From Saprospiraceae bacterium (GTDB lineage: Bacteria; Bacteroidota; Bacteroidia; Chitinophagales; Saprospiraceae), in assembly GCA_947441325.1 (NCBI GenBank), contig CANETR010000021.1, positions 1 through 10,829 on the forward strand: 10,829 nt of DNA, given 5' to 3'. How positions within the stretch are numbered: position 1 is the stretch's first letter; every line of letters begins with the position of its first letter. The position numbers and the translations under genes were made by a program. Positions 1-7,315 of this stretch are shown here, piece after piece. The notes beneath the pieces were generated by a model that was given only the letters and a program-made list of their open reading frames with translations, made no database searches and had not been told where the DNA came from.

Positions 1-145
1 ATCCGCCACTGACAATGCCAAAGCGCAGCGGATTGAATTTTGTTGCAGGTTCAAAAAATTTGGGTTTAACAGTCAATGTAGAATCCTGCGCCCCGATTCC
101 AAATTTAAACAATAGTATAAAAAACAAGATTAATAATGGCCTCAT
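1..145 (-). CDS. N-terminal fragment of an exported protein (partial)
   Basis: The frame opens with ATG at 143-145 (minus) and stays open to the window edge, giving 48 codons. It starts MRPLLILFFILL, a short basic n-region and long hydrophobic core, and reaches FGIGAQDS, so a signal peptide cut after about residue 19 (GA|Q) is likely, leaving the mature protein in the periplasm or at the outer membrane. The mature part continues with a Pro/Phe-rich stretch ending FNPLRFGIVSGG. The NxxR...G pattern faintly recalls the start of DUF2279-type Bacteroidota lipoproteins, but this is too short to call a family. The rest of the gene lies left of the window. No exact TAnnTTTG promoter element was found just upstream. 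The coding call rests on the signal peptide and the open frame; function is unknown. Confidence 0.65.
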   Translation of the reverse strand, partial: MRPLLILFFILLFKFGIGAQDSTLTVKPKFFEPATKFNPLRFGIVSGG

Positions 146-458
146 GTTCAGTTTGTTAGGTTTTTACTGTTTTGCCTGCGGTTAAAAATTTAAAGCATTT
201 CAATATCATTATCGATTAAACCGAGTAGAATAATCTTTTGTCTTTCTTAGTTTTAGGATCTTCAAGTATAGTGTAATCAGCATAATTTGCAGCCTTGTTT
301 TTTAATCAATACAAAGTTTGCAAAGGGCTGTTCCTTAAAGCTTTGCTACTTGACATAAGATTATCACTTTAATGAAATGCCAATATACTCAATGGTAAAG
401 ATATTTTTTAATTTATGCCTTAAATCTTGTTGTCATAGTTCAAAAGCTCGGATTTTTC
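146..458. other. AT-rich divergent intergenic spacer
   Basis: This spacer separates the minus-strand exported-protein gene from the plus-strand MFS gene, so it must carry promoters for both. Only the plus-strand -7 element at 459-466 is convincing. On the minus strand, 216-305 is a 29-codon open stretch with coding-like composition (contains YADYTILEDPKTKKDK) but no start codon; it may be a gene remnant. No RNA gene, strong hairpin or long repeat was seen. Confidence 0.5.
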
Positions 459-466
459 TATCTTTG
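459..466 (+). promoter_or_regulatory. Bacteroidota-type -7 element for the MFS gene
   Basis: TATCTTTG matches the TAnnTTTG -7 consensus of the Bacteroidota primary sigma factor exactly. It lies 17 bases before the ATG at 484, so the leader would be only about 10 bases. A clear TTG at the -33 distance is lacking: the nearest TTG copies, at 427-432, lie 26 or more bases upstream, beyond the usual 17-23 base spacing. Confidence 0.5.
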
Positions 467-483
467 AGGCAAATCTGTCTTCT

Positions 484-1716
484 ATGCCAAATCCCAGAGT
501 TGCGTTAACTTTTATTTTTACTGCTATTTTTATCGATGTTATTGGTCTGGGTATTATCATTCCTGTTTTGCCGGCTCTATTGAAAGAAATGAGCGGGGGC
601 GATTTAAGTATGGCCTCGGTTTATGGTGGTTGGCTTATGTTCAGCTATGCTGCCTTCGAATTTTTGTTTGCCCCACTCATTGGTGGATTAAGTGATCAGT
701 TTGGGCGCAAAAGAGTTTTGGTTGCCTCGCTCTTCGGCTTTACGCTCGATTACCTTTTTTTGGCTTTTGCCCCAAATATTTTTTGGTTTTTTATTGGAAG
801 GATAATTGCCGGAATTCTGGGTGCAAGTTATTCAACCGGCACCGCATATATAGCCGATATAAGTACACCCGAGAATAAAGCAAAAAACTTTGGCTTAGTT
901 GGAGTAGCTTTTGGACTTGGCTTTATTATCGGGCCATTTATAGGTGGAGTTTTAGGAGAGTTTGGCAGTAGGGTTCCTTTTTTTGCTGCAGCGGCTATTT
1001 CCTTTTTGAATTGCCTTTTCGGATTATTTTTTGTACCCGAATCTTTGAGTAAAGAGAATAGGAGAAAATTCGACATTCGCAGAGCAAATCCACTGGGTAC
1101 TTTTAAGCAGTTGAGCAAGTATAAGGAGTTGCACATGCTTGTCATTGGCTTTTTCCTTTTTTACCTCTCTCAACATGCAGTACAAAGCACCTGGACCTAT
1201 TTTAATATTGAAAAGTTTGGCTGGTCAGAATTTCAAATTGGAATTTCTTTGGGCATTATAGGACTTTGGGTAGTCTTGGTCAATGGTGTGCTCATAGACC
1301 CCTTTATTCGTTATTTCGGGATAGTAAAAGCCATTCTCTTGAGTTCTGTGCTTATGGGAATTGGTAACATACTATTTGCCTTTGCTACAGAGGGTTGGAT
1401 GATGTATATTTTTATGTTGCCTTATATTTTGGGAGGTATATGTGAACCTGCTATCCAAAGCTTGATATCCAATAAGATACCGCTTAATGAACAAGGGGAA
1501 ATACAAGGTGCTCTGACGGGATTAATAAGCCTGTCGAGTATCATAGGCCCACCTGTTATGTCTTATCTTTTTTCCCTATTTACAGGCAATGACGCTGTTT
1601 TTTATTTTCCGGGTGCGGCATTTGTATTGGGCGCTATTATTACAGTAGTCAGTACTCTACTTTTATATCCTGCATTAAAAAAAATAAAGAATACGAACTC
1701 AACAGATTCGATATAA
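484..1716 (+). CDS. TetA-like major facilitator drug:H+ exporter
   Basis: A 410-residue integral inner-membrane protein with the 12-helix pattern of the DHA1 (TCR/Tet) branch of the major facilitator superfamily, and close to the usual TetA length of about 400. Family marks are visible. An Asp in helix 1 (D18, in FIDVIGLG) corresponds to the conserved Asp of tetracycline exporters. Motif A, GGLSDQFGRKR, is at about 67-77 between helices 2 and 3; a motif-B-like RIIAGILGA is at 106-114; motif C, GLGFIIGPFIGG, is at about 144-155 in helix 5. Such proteins exchange a drug or metabolite for protons. The substrate cannot be read from sequence: many chromosomal relatives are annotated TetA-like without conferring tetracycline resistance. 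The ATG sits 17 bases after a TAnnTTTG element. No clear terminator follows, and the next gene is 140 bases downstream with its own promoter-like element. Confidence 0.9.
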   Translation: MPNPRVALTFIFTAIFIDVIGLGIIIPVLPALLKEMSGGDLSMASVYGGWLMFSYAAFEFLFAPLIGGLSDQFGRKRVLVASLFGFTLDYLFLAFAPNIFWFFIGRIIAGILGASYSTGTAYIADISTPENKAKNFGLVGVAFGLGFIIGPFIGGVLGEFGSRVPFFAAAAISFLNCLFGLFFVPESLSKENRRKFDIRRANPLGTFKQLSKYKELHMLVIGFFLFYLSQHAVQSTWTYFNIEKFGWSEFQIGISLGIIGLWVVLVNGVLIDPFIRYFGIVKAILLSSVLMGIGNILFAFATEGWMMYIFMLPYILGGICEPAIQSLISNKIPLNEQGEIQGALTGLISLSSIIGPPVMSYLFSLFTGNDAVFYFPGAAFVLGAIITVVSTLLLYPALKKIKNTNSTDSI

Positions 1717-1746
1717 TTATATGTAATCGAGGATTATTAGGCTTCA

Positions 1747-1780
1747 TTGATAAAGTTCTGAATTAGATTTTGTATTTTTG
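1747..1780 (+). promoter_or_regulatory. Bacteroidota-type promoter (-33/-7) for the amidase gene
   Basis: TATTTTTG at 1773-1780 matches the TAnnTTTG -7 consensus, and TTG at 1747-1749 lies 23 bases upstream, at the upper limit of the usual -33 spacing. The predicted start is about 70 bases before the ATG at 1857, leaving a moderate leader. This suggests the amidase is transcribed separately from the upstream MFS gene. Confidence 0.5.
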
Positions 1781-1856
1781 TATCTATACACAAGGATTTG
1801 TTTAAGTCCAATTTTACTTTTTGCGCTAAAATCATTGCTTTTCATTCGCTCAGTTC

Positions 1857-3020
1857 ATGAGGTTTATACACATATATATTTTGATGCTAACTTTTGCGCC
1901 ATATTTTGTTAAGGGGCAAAATCAATATGTACGTGTAAAGGCAAAATCGGGAGATGGGATTTATGTTCTTCTTGGTCGTTATGGTTTAGATCGTTCACAA
2001 TGCAATATTGATCGGTTTTGTGAGTTGAATAAATTAACTTTGAAATCATATCTTATTACAGATAAAACTTACCTGCTGCCGATTGAAAAATACGTTTACG
2101 ATGGCAATTCAATTGAGAGTAGTCTAAATAGACAGGATAGCTATCTTGCCAAACAGGTAGAGCGCTACAACCGCAGTATGTGCAGTTTCAAGCTTAAACC
2201 TGAGGACCATAGGGTTGGCTCAAAAGAACTGTGGTGTCCGCATCACTTACTTGCCTGTAACAATAGCAATCGCGAAGAATTTGTACCCAATGATCGATCT
2301 TTTGAGATTTTCGGTAACAAATATGCCGAGGTTCCACTTGAGGATAAAAGTTTAGCGGGTGCTGTTTATTATATTGTTTCGGGTCATGGTGGTCCCGATC
2401 CTGGCGCAATGGCCACAGAGTCAGGAAAAAGAATCTGTGAAGATGAATATGCTTATGATATTTCATTGCGCTTAGGTAGAGAGTTGCTCAGACACGGAGC
2501 CATTGTTCATTTCATCACGCGCGATGAAGATGGAATCAGGGACAATGAATTGCTCAATTGCGATAGCGATGAGGTAGTAAAAGGAGAGCTCACAATTCCT
2601 ATTAATCAGTCAGAAAGGCTGAAACAACGATCAGATATCATCAATGAACTATATAGAAAATATAAAAACAACGGCATTGAATATCAGCGAACTATAGAAA
2701 TTCATATCGATTCCAGAAAATCAAATCAACGGGTAGATCTGTTTTTCTATCATTTCCCCAACAGCAGTATGGGAAAGTCACTGGCTGAATTACTCTACAA
2801 AACCGTCAAAAGCAAATATGCTATTTACCGCAAAAATGGTGAATATGATGGTTCAGTCACGGCACGTGACCTGCATGTTTTGCGCGAAGCAATTCCAACT
2901 ACAGTATTTATCGAAGTAGCCAATATTCAGAATGCTCAGGACAGAAAACGAATAGTCCTGCCGCAGAACAGACAGTTTTTGGCTGAATGGCTCGCAGAGG
3001 GCCTCTTGAAAGACTATTGA
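1857..3020 (+). CDS. Exported N-acetylmuramoyl-L-alanine amidase-type zinc hydrolase (Amidase_3) with LysM-like N-terminus
   Basis: A 387-residue protein with a signal peptide (hydrophobic 3-18, likely cut after VKG at 20). Residues about 24-76 resemble one LysM peptidoglycan-binding module: VRVKAKSGDGIYVLLGRYG, then an ELNKLT turn and TYLLPI. The catalytic domain spans about 168-387 and fits Amidase_3, which cleaves the bond between N-acetylmuramic acid and L-Ala in peptidoglycan. Zinc-site candidates are H177 in SGHGGPDPGA, E195 (or E197) in CEDEYAYD, and H283 in EIHIDSR; E353 in TTVFIEVAN matches the catalytic Glu. RLKQRSDIIN (about 254-263) matches the conserved L..R...N helix. The domain therefore looks active. 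Departures from the common form are SGHGG in place of DPGHGG, and an insert with C235 between the second ligand and the R-helix. The 3' end overlaps the convergent gene by 7 bases. A role in wall remodelling or cell separation is inferred. Confidence 0.88.
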   Translation: MRFIHIYILMLTFAPYFVKGQNQYVRVKAKSGDGIYVLLGRYGLDRSQCNIDRFCELNKLTLKSYLITDKTYLLPIEKYVYDGNSIESSLNRQDSYLAKQVERYNRSMCSFKLKPEDHRVGSKELWCPHHLLACNNSNREEFVPNDRSFEIFGNKYAEVPLEDKSLAGAVYYIVSGHGGPDPGAMATESGKRICEDEYAYDISLRLGRELLRHGAIVHFITRDEDGIRDNELLNCDSDEVVKGELTIPINQSERLKQRSDIINELYRKYKNNGIEYQRTIEIHIDSRKSNQRVDLFFYHFPNSSMGKSLAELLYKTVKSKYAIYRKNGEYDGSVTARDLHVLREAIPTTVFIEVANIQNAQDRKRIVLPQNRQFLAEWLAEGLLKDY

Positions 3021-4048
3021 TCCTTTGACAAATTTGTCTTGCCAATTCTTGAGGCGATGAAATAGCTACCCAAGAGTGCCGGTATAAACAAGTTAATGCA
3101 CCAAAGACTAAAGGTGGCTGCCAAAATACTGCTCTGCTGATAAAAATCTTCATTTCCCAGCATCCCAAATATCCATACCGCAATGCTTCCCCTGGCAATG
3201 AGTCCAAATGTAGGAGGTATAGGCAAACCTGTTTGTAATAAATAAATTACTGAAATAGCCGACAAGCTAATCAAAAGGTCGTTGTTAATACCGAATGCTT
3301 TGATAATCAATAAATATTGCAAGCTGTAAATAATATAACGAAGCATTGCAAAAGCCAGTGTTTTTAGTAAAGTGCTATTCGAATATTTTAAAATTTCTTT
3401 GTCGTTTAACTTTGCAGCAAATTTTTTTAAGTAAGGAATTCGAACTATAGTTTTAAGCAGGCTACTCATTTTGAAATAAAAAATTGACATCAACACCAGA
3501 ATGATTGCAGCAAATACCAAAAGGTAATAAGCAAGTCCAATGGCTTCTTCATGAGCAGAGCTACAAATTATAGCAATTATGCCAAAAATTCCGCCACCTA
3601 ATATGGCTATCCATTGAGCGATTGAACCTTTTACCGTAGCAAATACCGTTTGAAGCCGCTGTTCAGATGTTACAAAAAGTACTCTGCCGCCATACTCCCC
3701 AATTCTATTTGGGGTGAAAAGTGAAAATGTCAGTCCTGATAGAACTGCTTTTGACATCTTTGTAAAGCCAATTTTGTTATTTGCAGGCATCAGTGCCTGC
3801 CATTTTAATCCTTCGAGCGCCCAATTCAGCGGCATAAGTATGATTGCAAATAGCAGAAAAGCTGTTTCAGCTATGGTTAAACCTTTTTGCCAAAAATATA
3901 GATCATCCTTGGCAGGCATACGCTCTAATCCTTCCCTCAATTGATAAAATAAGAGCAACAGTAGCCCCGCAAATAAAGCCAATTTGAGCAGTATTTGAGT
4001 CGCTTTAAGTCTGTACACCCGTCTTATCACAAATAAGGTCGATTCCAT
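3014..4048 (-). CDS. Flippase-like / LPG synthase TM-domain membrane protein (UPF0104 type)
   Basis: A 344-residue polytopic inner-membrane protein, all hydrophobic helices and short loops, of the family named after the transmembrane part of lysylphosphatidylglycerol synthase (MprF). Family marks are LNWALEGLKW near 75-84 and TPNRIGEYGGR near 112-122, then a late GLPIPPTFGLIARG loop near 274-287. Relatives are proposed to move lipids or polyprenol-linked sugars; the soluble lysyltransferase domain of MprF is absent, so aminoacylation is not expected. I chose ATG at 4046-4048 because a -7 element lies 16 bases upstream. The frame stays open to 4120 (368 residues), but that longer form would start beside the terminator of the neighbouring gene and adds a hydrophobic stretch unlike the family. 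The stop overlaps the convergent amidase gene. The substrate cannot be told from sequence. Confidence 0.85.
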   Translation of the reverse strand: MESTLFVIRRVYRLKATQILLKLALFAGLLLLLFYQLREGLERMPAKDDLYFWQKGLTIAETAFLLFAIILMPLNWALEGLKWQALMPANNKIGFTKMSKAVLSGLTFSLFTPNRIGEYGGRVLFVTSEQRLQTVFATVKGSIAQWIAILGGGIFGIIAIICSSAHEEAIGLAYYLLVFAAIILVLMSIFYFKMSSLLKTIVRIPYLKKFAAKLNDKEILKYSNSTLLKTLAFAMLRYIIYSLQYLLIIKAFGINNDLLISLSAISVIYLLQTGLPIPPTFGLIARGSIAVWIFGMLGNEDFYQQSSILAATFSLWCINLFIPALLGSYFIASRIGKTNLSKDQ

Positions 4049-4064
4049 AAATAGATTTATAGCA

Positions 4065-4072
4065 CAAAAGTA
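4065..4072 (-). promoter_or_regulatory. Bacteroidota-type -7 element for the flippase-like gene
   Basis: On the minus strand this reads TACTTTTG, an exact TAnnTTTG match, 16 bases before the ATG at 4048. The spacing is nearly the same as for the MFS gene. No good -33 TTG is seen at 17-23 bases. If used, it excludes the longer start at 4120. Confidence 0.4.
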
Positions 4073-4120
4073 ATTATTTATAGCTAAATATTTTGTCATT
4101 GGACAAAACCCCAGAAACAA

Positions 4121-4156
4121 AAAAACAGGCTGCTCATTTTTGAACAGCCTGTTTTT
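4121..4156 (-). terminator. Intrinsic terminator after the 544-residue fibre-like gene
   Basis: AAAAACAGGCTG (4121-4132) pairs perfectly with CAGCCTGTTTTT (4145-4156); two further pairs beyond one mismatch leave a loop of about 6. Read on the minus strand it ends in a T-run (A-run at 4119-4125 on plus). It begins 16 bases after the stop codon at 4173. The A/T flanks are symmetric, so it could also act on plus-strand transcripts. Confidence 0.85.
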
Positions 4157-4172
4157 GAATAATTATTTCTGA

Positions 4173-5807
4173 TTATTTTTCTGTAGAAGGTATTTGAGCA
4201 GGTAAGCCATCGCTGTACTTGCCATTGCCTAATTTTACTTTTCCGGCATTTGGTCCCGCAGGAATTACATCTCCAACAGGTACGTGATCTTCAGGATTGT
4301 ATTTGTAAACATCATGGTCGGCTGGCCAGTAGAAAATAGTGCGGCCATCATTTGGTTGATTTTTAGCTTTAGCTGCAGTTGGTTCCTTGTCAGCTTTAAG
4401 GTATGCAGGACCAGCAGCTTGCGGGAAACGACCTTCGCCATAACCGGTTTTAGGTCTTACAATTATCTGGTATTGTACTTTTCCATTATTTCTTCCGCCA
4501 TTTAATTCTACAATATCAAATCCAGTGCTGCTTTGATTTGTAATAGCAGCCCCGTTAAAATTGAGCATATCTTGGGGAGTAAAAAAGGCACGAATAGGAT
4601 TCTGCGCATCAATGATGACAATATCAGCCAAAATAGGATCAATATCCACATGTGCACGACCATTTATCATTTCGGCAGTGCCATAATCCTGATACCAGTA
4701 TTCTGGTGATTCAGGTGCAGTCATCGTAATACGACCATGATTGGGTGTAGGAATAATCTCAGAAACAGCATTTGTACCGGTAATTTTTCTGTTGATACCC
4801 CCAACACTAGTTCCTACATAAGCATAAGCTTGAGATGCGCCTGCATAGGTAAGCGCTTCGAAATAACCACCGGCTCTTGTTGTTGAATTGGAGAAAGCCA
4901 GACCCTGAACACCAAAGGCATCCTGACTTGTTGAGTTGGCCAATCCTTGTACACCAATTGAATAACCAGGGTTGCCTGTAACAGCACGGTCTAAGAAGCC
5001 ACGCAATGCAATTTGGTTGCCTGCAAGGGTTGTACTGGTAATATTTAACTGGTTATAATTTGCACTTGGATTATAAGTAGCAGAAGCATTTTGAACATAG
5101 TTGTATGAAGCCATCCAAACATCGGAAAAAGCAATGTTTGCTGCCACTGTAGCTGCACCTGCAGATTGTGCAAAGATACTAGTATAACCTGCAGCAGGAT
5201 TGTTGGCATATACACCCGCGCCCTGTAGCGTTTGCAACGGTGTGCCAAAGGTGATATTGGTTTCACGACCAAGATAACCACCTACATTATTACTGTGTCC
5301 AAAAATGGCATCTGCCAAAGCACCGCTCGATACTTCCAGTTTTGAAACAGGAGCAGTTGTACCTATTCCAACATTACCTGCTGCGTTAATACGCATTCTC
5401 TCTGTGTTGCTGGTTCTTGTCACAAAATCAATGGCATCTGTCGTACCAATAAAGTTAGTTGCTGCAACTGTTCCCGCATTGCCGGTTAATTTCCAGTCAT
5501 TGCTTTCGGCATTCAGCAATCTTACCCATTTTAAACCATCCCAATAGTAATAACCAGGAATGACATTATTAGGTATTGTTCCTGCAGTAGCTGTGTTGTA
5601 AATAAGCAAAGAAGTTGCAGGCGTAGTAACAGGAGCTGCGGCATTTGTTGCTGTAAGAGCAATTCTTGGAATAAGTACCCCACGATTTGCATCCGTAACT
5701 TCCAATTTGGCACTTGCATCAGGTGTTGGGGTGCCAATGCCCACATTTTGAGCACTAAGAAAAGCTGTTAGCGAGAAAAAAGCAAGCGTTGTAAAAATTT
5801 TCTTCAT
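4173..5807 (-). CDS. Exported NVGIGT-repeat fibre-like surface protein with C-terminal ESPExW domain
   Basis: A 544-residue protein with a clear signal peptide (MKKIFTTLAFFSLTAF, cut near SA|Q at 19/20). The mature N-terminus is NVGIGTPTP...KLEV, followed by a Bacteroidota head module (RGVLIPRI near 42-49, SLLIYNT, GYYYWDGLKWVRL near 85-97). A second NVGIGTTAP...KLEV unit is at about 145-159. The middle (about 160-350) is Gly/Ala/Asn/Thr-rich with short repeats such as GVQGLA at 285 and 299, typical of trimeric beta-rich fibre shafts. From about 361 a compact domain starts (MTAPESPEYWYQDYG...INGRAHVDIDP), shared with the neighbouring broken gene and, from memory, with many exported bacterial proteins of unknown function. 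A Pro/Lys-rich tail follows. No type IX sorting domain or S74 endosialidase chaperone was recognised. Adhesion or a structural surface role is inference. Upstream, TATTCTTG at 5842-5849 (minus) is a weak -7 match. Confidence 0.85.
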   Translation of the reverse strand: MKKIFTTLAFFSLTAFLSAQNVGIGTPTPDASAKLEVTDANRGVLIPRIALTATNAAAPVTTPATSLLIYNTATAGTIPNNVIPGYYYWDGLKWVRLLNAESNDWKLTGNAGTVAATNFIGTTDAIDFVTRTSNTERMRINAAGNVGIGTTAPVSKLEVSSGALADAIFGHSNNVGGYLGRETNITFGTPLQTLQGAGVYANNPAAGYTSIFAQSAGAATVAANIAFSDVWMASYNYVQNASATYNPSANYNQLNITSTTLAGNQIALRGFLDRAVTGNPGYSIGVQGLANSTSQDAFGVQGLAFSNSTTRAGGYFEALTYAGASQAYAYVGTSVGGINRKITGTNAVSEIIPTPNHGRITMTAPESPEYWYQDYGTAEMINGRAHVDIDPILADIVIIDAQNPIRAFFTPQDMLNFNGAAITNQSSTGFDIVELNGGRNNGKVQYQIIVRPKTGYGEGRFPQAAGPAYLKADKEPTAAKAKNQPNDGRTIFYWPADHDVYKYNPEDHVPVGDVIPAGPNAGKVKLGNGKYSDGLPAQIPSTEK

Positions 5808-5899
5808 GTTAAAATAAAGTTTATTGTTAAATAATTGTAATCAAGAATATAAATATAAATAATACTCATTAGAATTTAAAAATTTATTTGACTTAAAAT

Positions 5900-5936
5900 A
5901 ATAAAAGCTGCCTTTTTTTGGAAGGCAGCTTTTATT
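5900..5936 (-). terminator. Intrinsic terminator after the broken fibre-like gene
   Basis: AATAAAAGCTGCCTT (5900-5914) and AAGGCAGCTTTTATT (5922-5936) form a perfect 15-base-pair stem with a 7-base loop. It begins 17 bases after the stop at 5954, and the A/T-rich outer stem supplies the U-tract. Its conservation suggests the upstream gene was expressed until recently. Confidence 0.85.
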
Positions 5937-5953
5937 GATATTTAAACTACTGT

Positions 5954-6433
5954 TTATTTCAACTTAGTTTCAGCTTTTCTTGTTATTTCTTGCTGTGGTG
6001 CGTCTGGATAATTGATAGCAGGACTTGGCGTTGGTTTCCAGTTTTTCTTTGCTTCTTCATCCTGTTTTACCATTTCGTTGTAATCGAGTGGGCGTTTTGG
6101 TGCTCGCTCAGAGTATTGACGGGTATCGCCAGGGCCCCAAACCGGGTCATTACCAAAACGGTGATCAGGGAAATGAAGGCGTTTTGCTACCAAGCGATAA
6201 GAGAAACGTACATTTGATGCACCTCCATTCTTTTCTTTTACGGTAAATCCGGTTTTGCCTGGGATAACATAAACATCTTCGCATTCACCCTGAACCTGTA
6301 CGAATACATGCATCGGATGCTCATCATCAATCAAGATTGTTTCTAGATACATTGGATCTAAGCTTACTTCGGCAATGCCATTTACAAGGTTAGCATGTCC
6401 GAAGTCTTCGAACCACACCTCGGGGCTCTCCAT
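5954..6433 (-). CDS. C-terminal piece of the broken fibre-like gene: ESPExW domain and tail
   Basis: This 159-codon frame directly continues the upstream one after the internal TAA. If translated alone it could start at ATG 6431-6433 or TTG 6443-6445, but no purine-rich ribosome site sits at a good distance and there is no signal peptide. It holds the domain core: ESPEVWFEDFG, then LVNGIAEVSLDP, HVFVQVQGECEDVYV, GFTVKEKNGG and VRFSYRLVAKRLHF. These align with ESPEYWYQDYG, INGRAHVDIDP, FDIVELNGG and VQYQIIVRP in the neighbouring 544-residue protein. A charged Pro/Lys-rich tail follows. Function is unknown; in related proteins the domain caps the C-terminus after a fibre shaft. Retained strong sequence conservation fits recent decay. 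Confidence 0.5.
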   Translation of the reverse strand: MESPEVWFEDFGHANLVNGIAEVSLDPMYLETILIDDEHPMHVFVQVQGECEDVYVIPGKTGFTVKEKNGGASNVRFSYRLVAKRLHFPDHRFGNDPVWGPGDTRQYSERAPKRPLDYNEMVKQDEEAKKNWKPTPSPAINYPDAPQQEITRKAETKLK

Positions 6434-6445
6434 ACAATAAAGCAA

Positions 6446-7315
6446 TTAATTGCCTTTTGTAGTTGGAACAGAAGCTGATTTAGTGCCGTTTGCAATAACA
6501 TGATTACCATTAAAATAACCACTGTAGTTTGCATTGTTTGCTCTCCAGCCAACCACTGCAATATCGTAATTGCCTGTGATAACTCCACCACCCAAGCTTA
6601 AACCATAAACACCTATGCCATAAGCAGTAGTACTGTAATAGCCAAGAACACCCATTCTTTGTGCTCCAGTGGCAATGCTATTGTATCCATATACTCCTGC
6701 ACCTCCTGCATTTGCTGTAGGTTGAGTAACAATGCCATAAACACCAGCTCTTGTTAAAGAAGTGTTTGTACCTGCGTAATTACCCAGTGATCCAGCACCA
6801 GTGCCGCTACCGGCATAAACACCCTGCACTGCAGAGAAATTGGTAGTACCTCCTGTTATTTCACCCCAGGTTCCAGAGCCGTTTTGGGCTGAGTAACCAT
6901 TGATAGCAAAAGGGGTAGCTACAGTGCCAACTGCGCAGAGTGCATCGCCTGCATAAGGTGAAGCAATCGCTCCCCAAACAAATTCACCGTCTGTTGGGCT
7001 GATACGACCACGGGCGATATTATTAGAGATAAACTGAAAAGGCTGATTGCTAGTTGTACCAATACTGCGCAGTGCAGTTGTTGCATTACCTGTAGTGTAC
7101 CATGCATCTTTTACCGTTTCATTTGAGCGGCGCAAAATACCATTAGCATCAGTCATAACCATCACATCTGCAGCATTTGTAGTAACTGTGGTGGTAGAGG
7201 ACAAGCCGCTAACTCTGATGGTTGCAGCATTGGGTGTTGTTGCATCAGTAACATGTAGTTTGCTCGATGGAGCATTCGTACCGATACCTACATTTTGAGC
7301 AGCTAAAGTGCCCAC
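6446..7315 (-). CDS. N-terminal piece of the broken fibre-like gene: NVGIGT head and Gly-rich shaft
   Basis: This is the open part before the internal stop, 289 residues if GTG at 7315 is used. That start removes most of the signal peptide, so the product as framed would not be exported; the codons that complete the signal lie at 7316-7381. Visible are AQNVGIGTNAPSSKLHV at about 6-22, then from about 160 a spaced series of GVYG-like units (191, 207, 222, 235, and VVGW at 254) about 13-19 residues apart, as in beta-solenoid or trimeric fibre shafts. The end, GYFNGNHVIANGTKSASVP, is the usual lead-in to a C-terminal domain, which here is cut off by TAA after TTKGN. On its own it would lack the conserved cap domain. 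Confidence 0.6.
   Translation of the reverse strand: MGTLAAQNVGIGTNAPSSKLHVTDATTPNAATIRVSGLSSTTTVTTNAADVMVMTDANGILRRSNETVKDAWYTTGNATTALRSIGTTSNQPFQFISNNIARGRISPTDGEFVWGAIASPYAGDALCAVGTVATPFAINGYSAQNGSGTWGEITGGTTNFSAVQGVYAGSGTGAGSLGNYAGTNTSLTRAGVYGIVTQPTANAGGAGVYGYNSIATGAQRMGVLGYYSTTAYGIGVYGLSLGGGVITGNYDIAVVGWRANNANYSGYFNGNHVIANGTKSASVPTTKGN

Noticed and set aside
320..346. Inverted repeat GCAAAG...CTTTGC in the left spacer
   Set aside because: A six-base stem with a 15-base loop and no T-run is expected by chance in AT-rich sequence.
828..1145. 105-codon minus-strand open frame inside the MFS gene
   Set aside because: Shadow of the MFS coding sequence; composition is low in recognisable structure and the overlap is complete.
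4049..4120. N-terminal extension of the flippase-like protein to a start at 4120
   Set aside because: The extension abuts the neighbouring gene's terminator, lies upstream of the -7 element at 4065-4072, and does not fit the family N-terminus.
5842..5849. TATTCTTG on the minus strand as a promoter for the 544-residue gene
   Set aside because: It has one mismatch to TAnnTTTG and no -33 TTG at 17-23 bases, so it is not strong enough to list as a feature.
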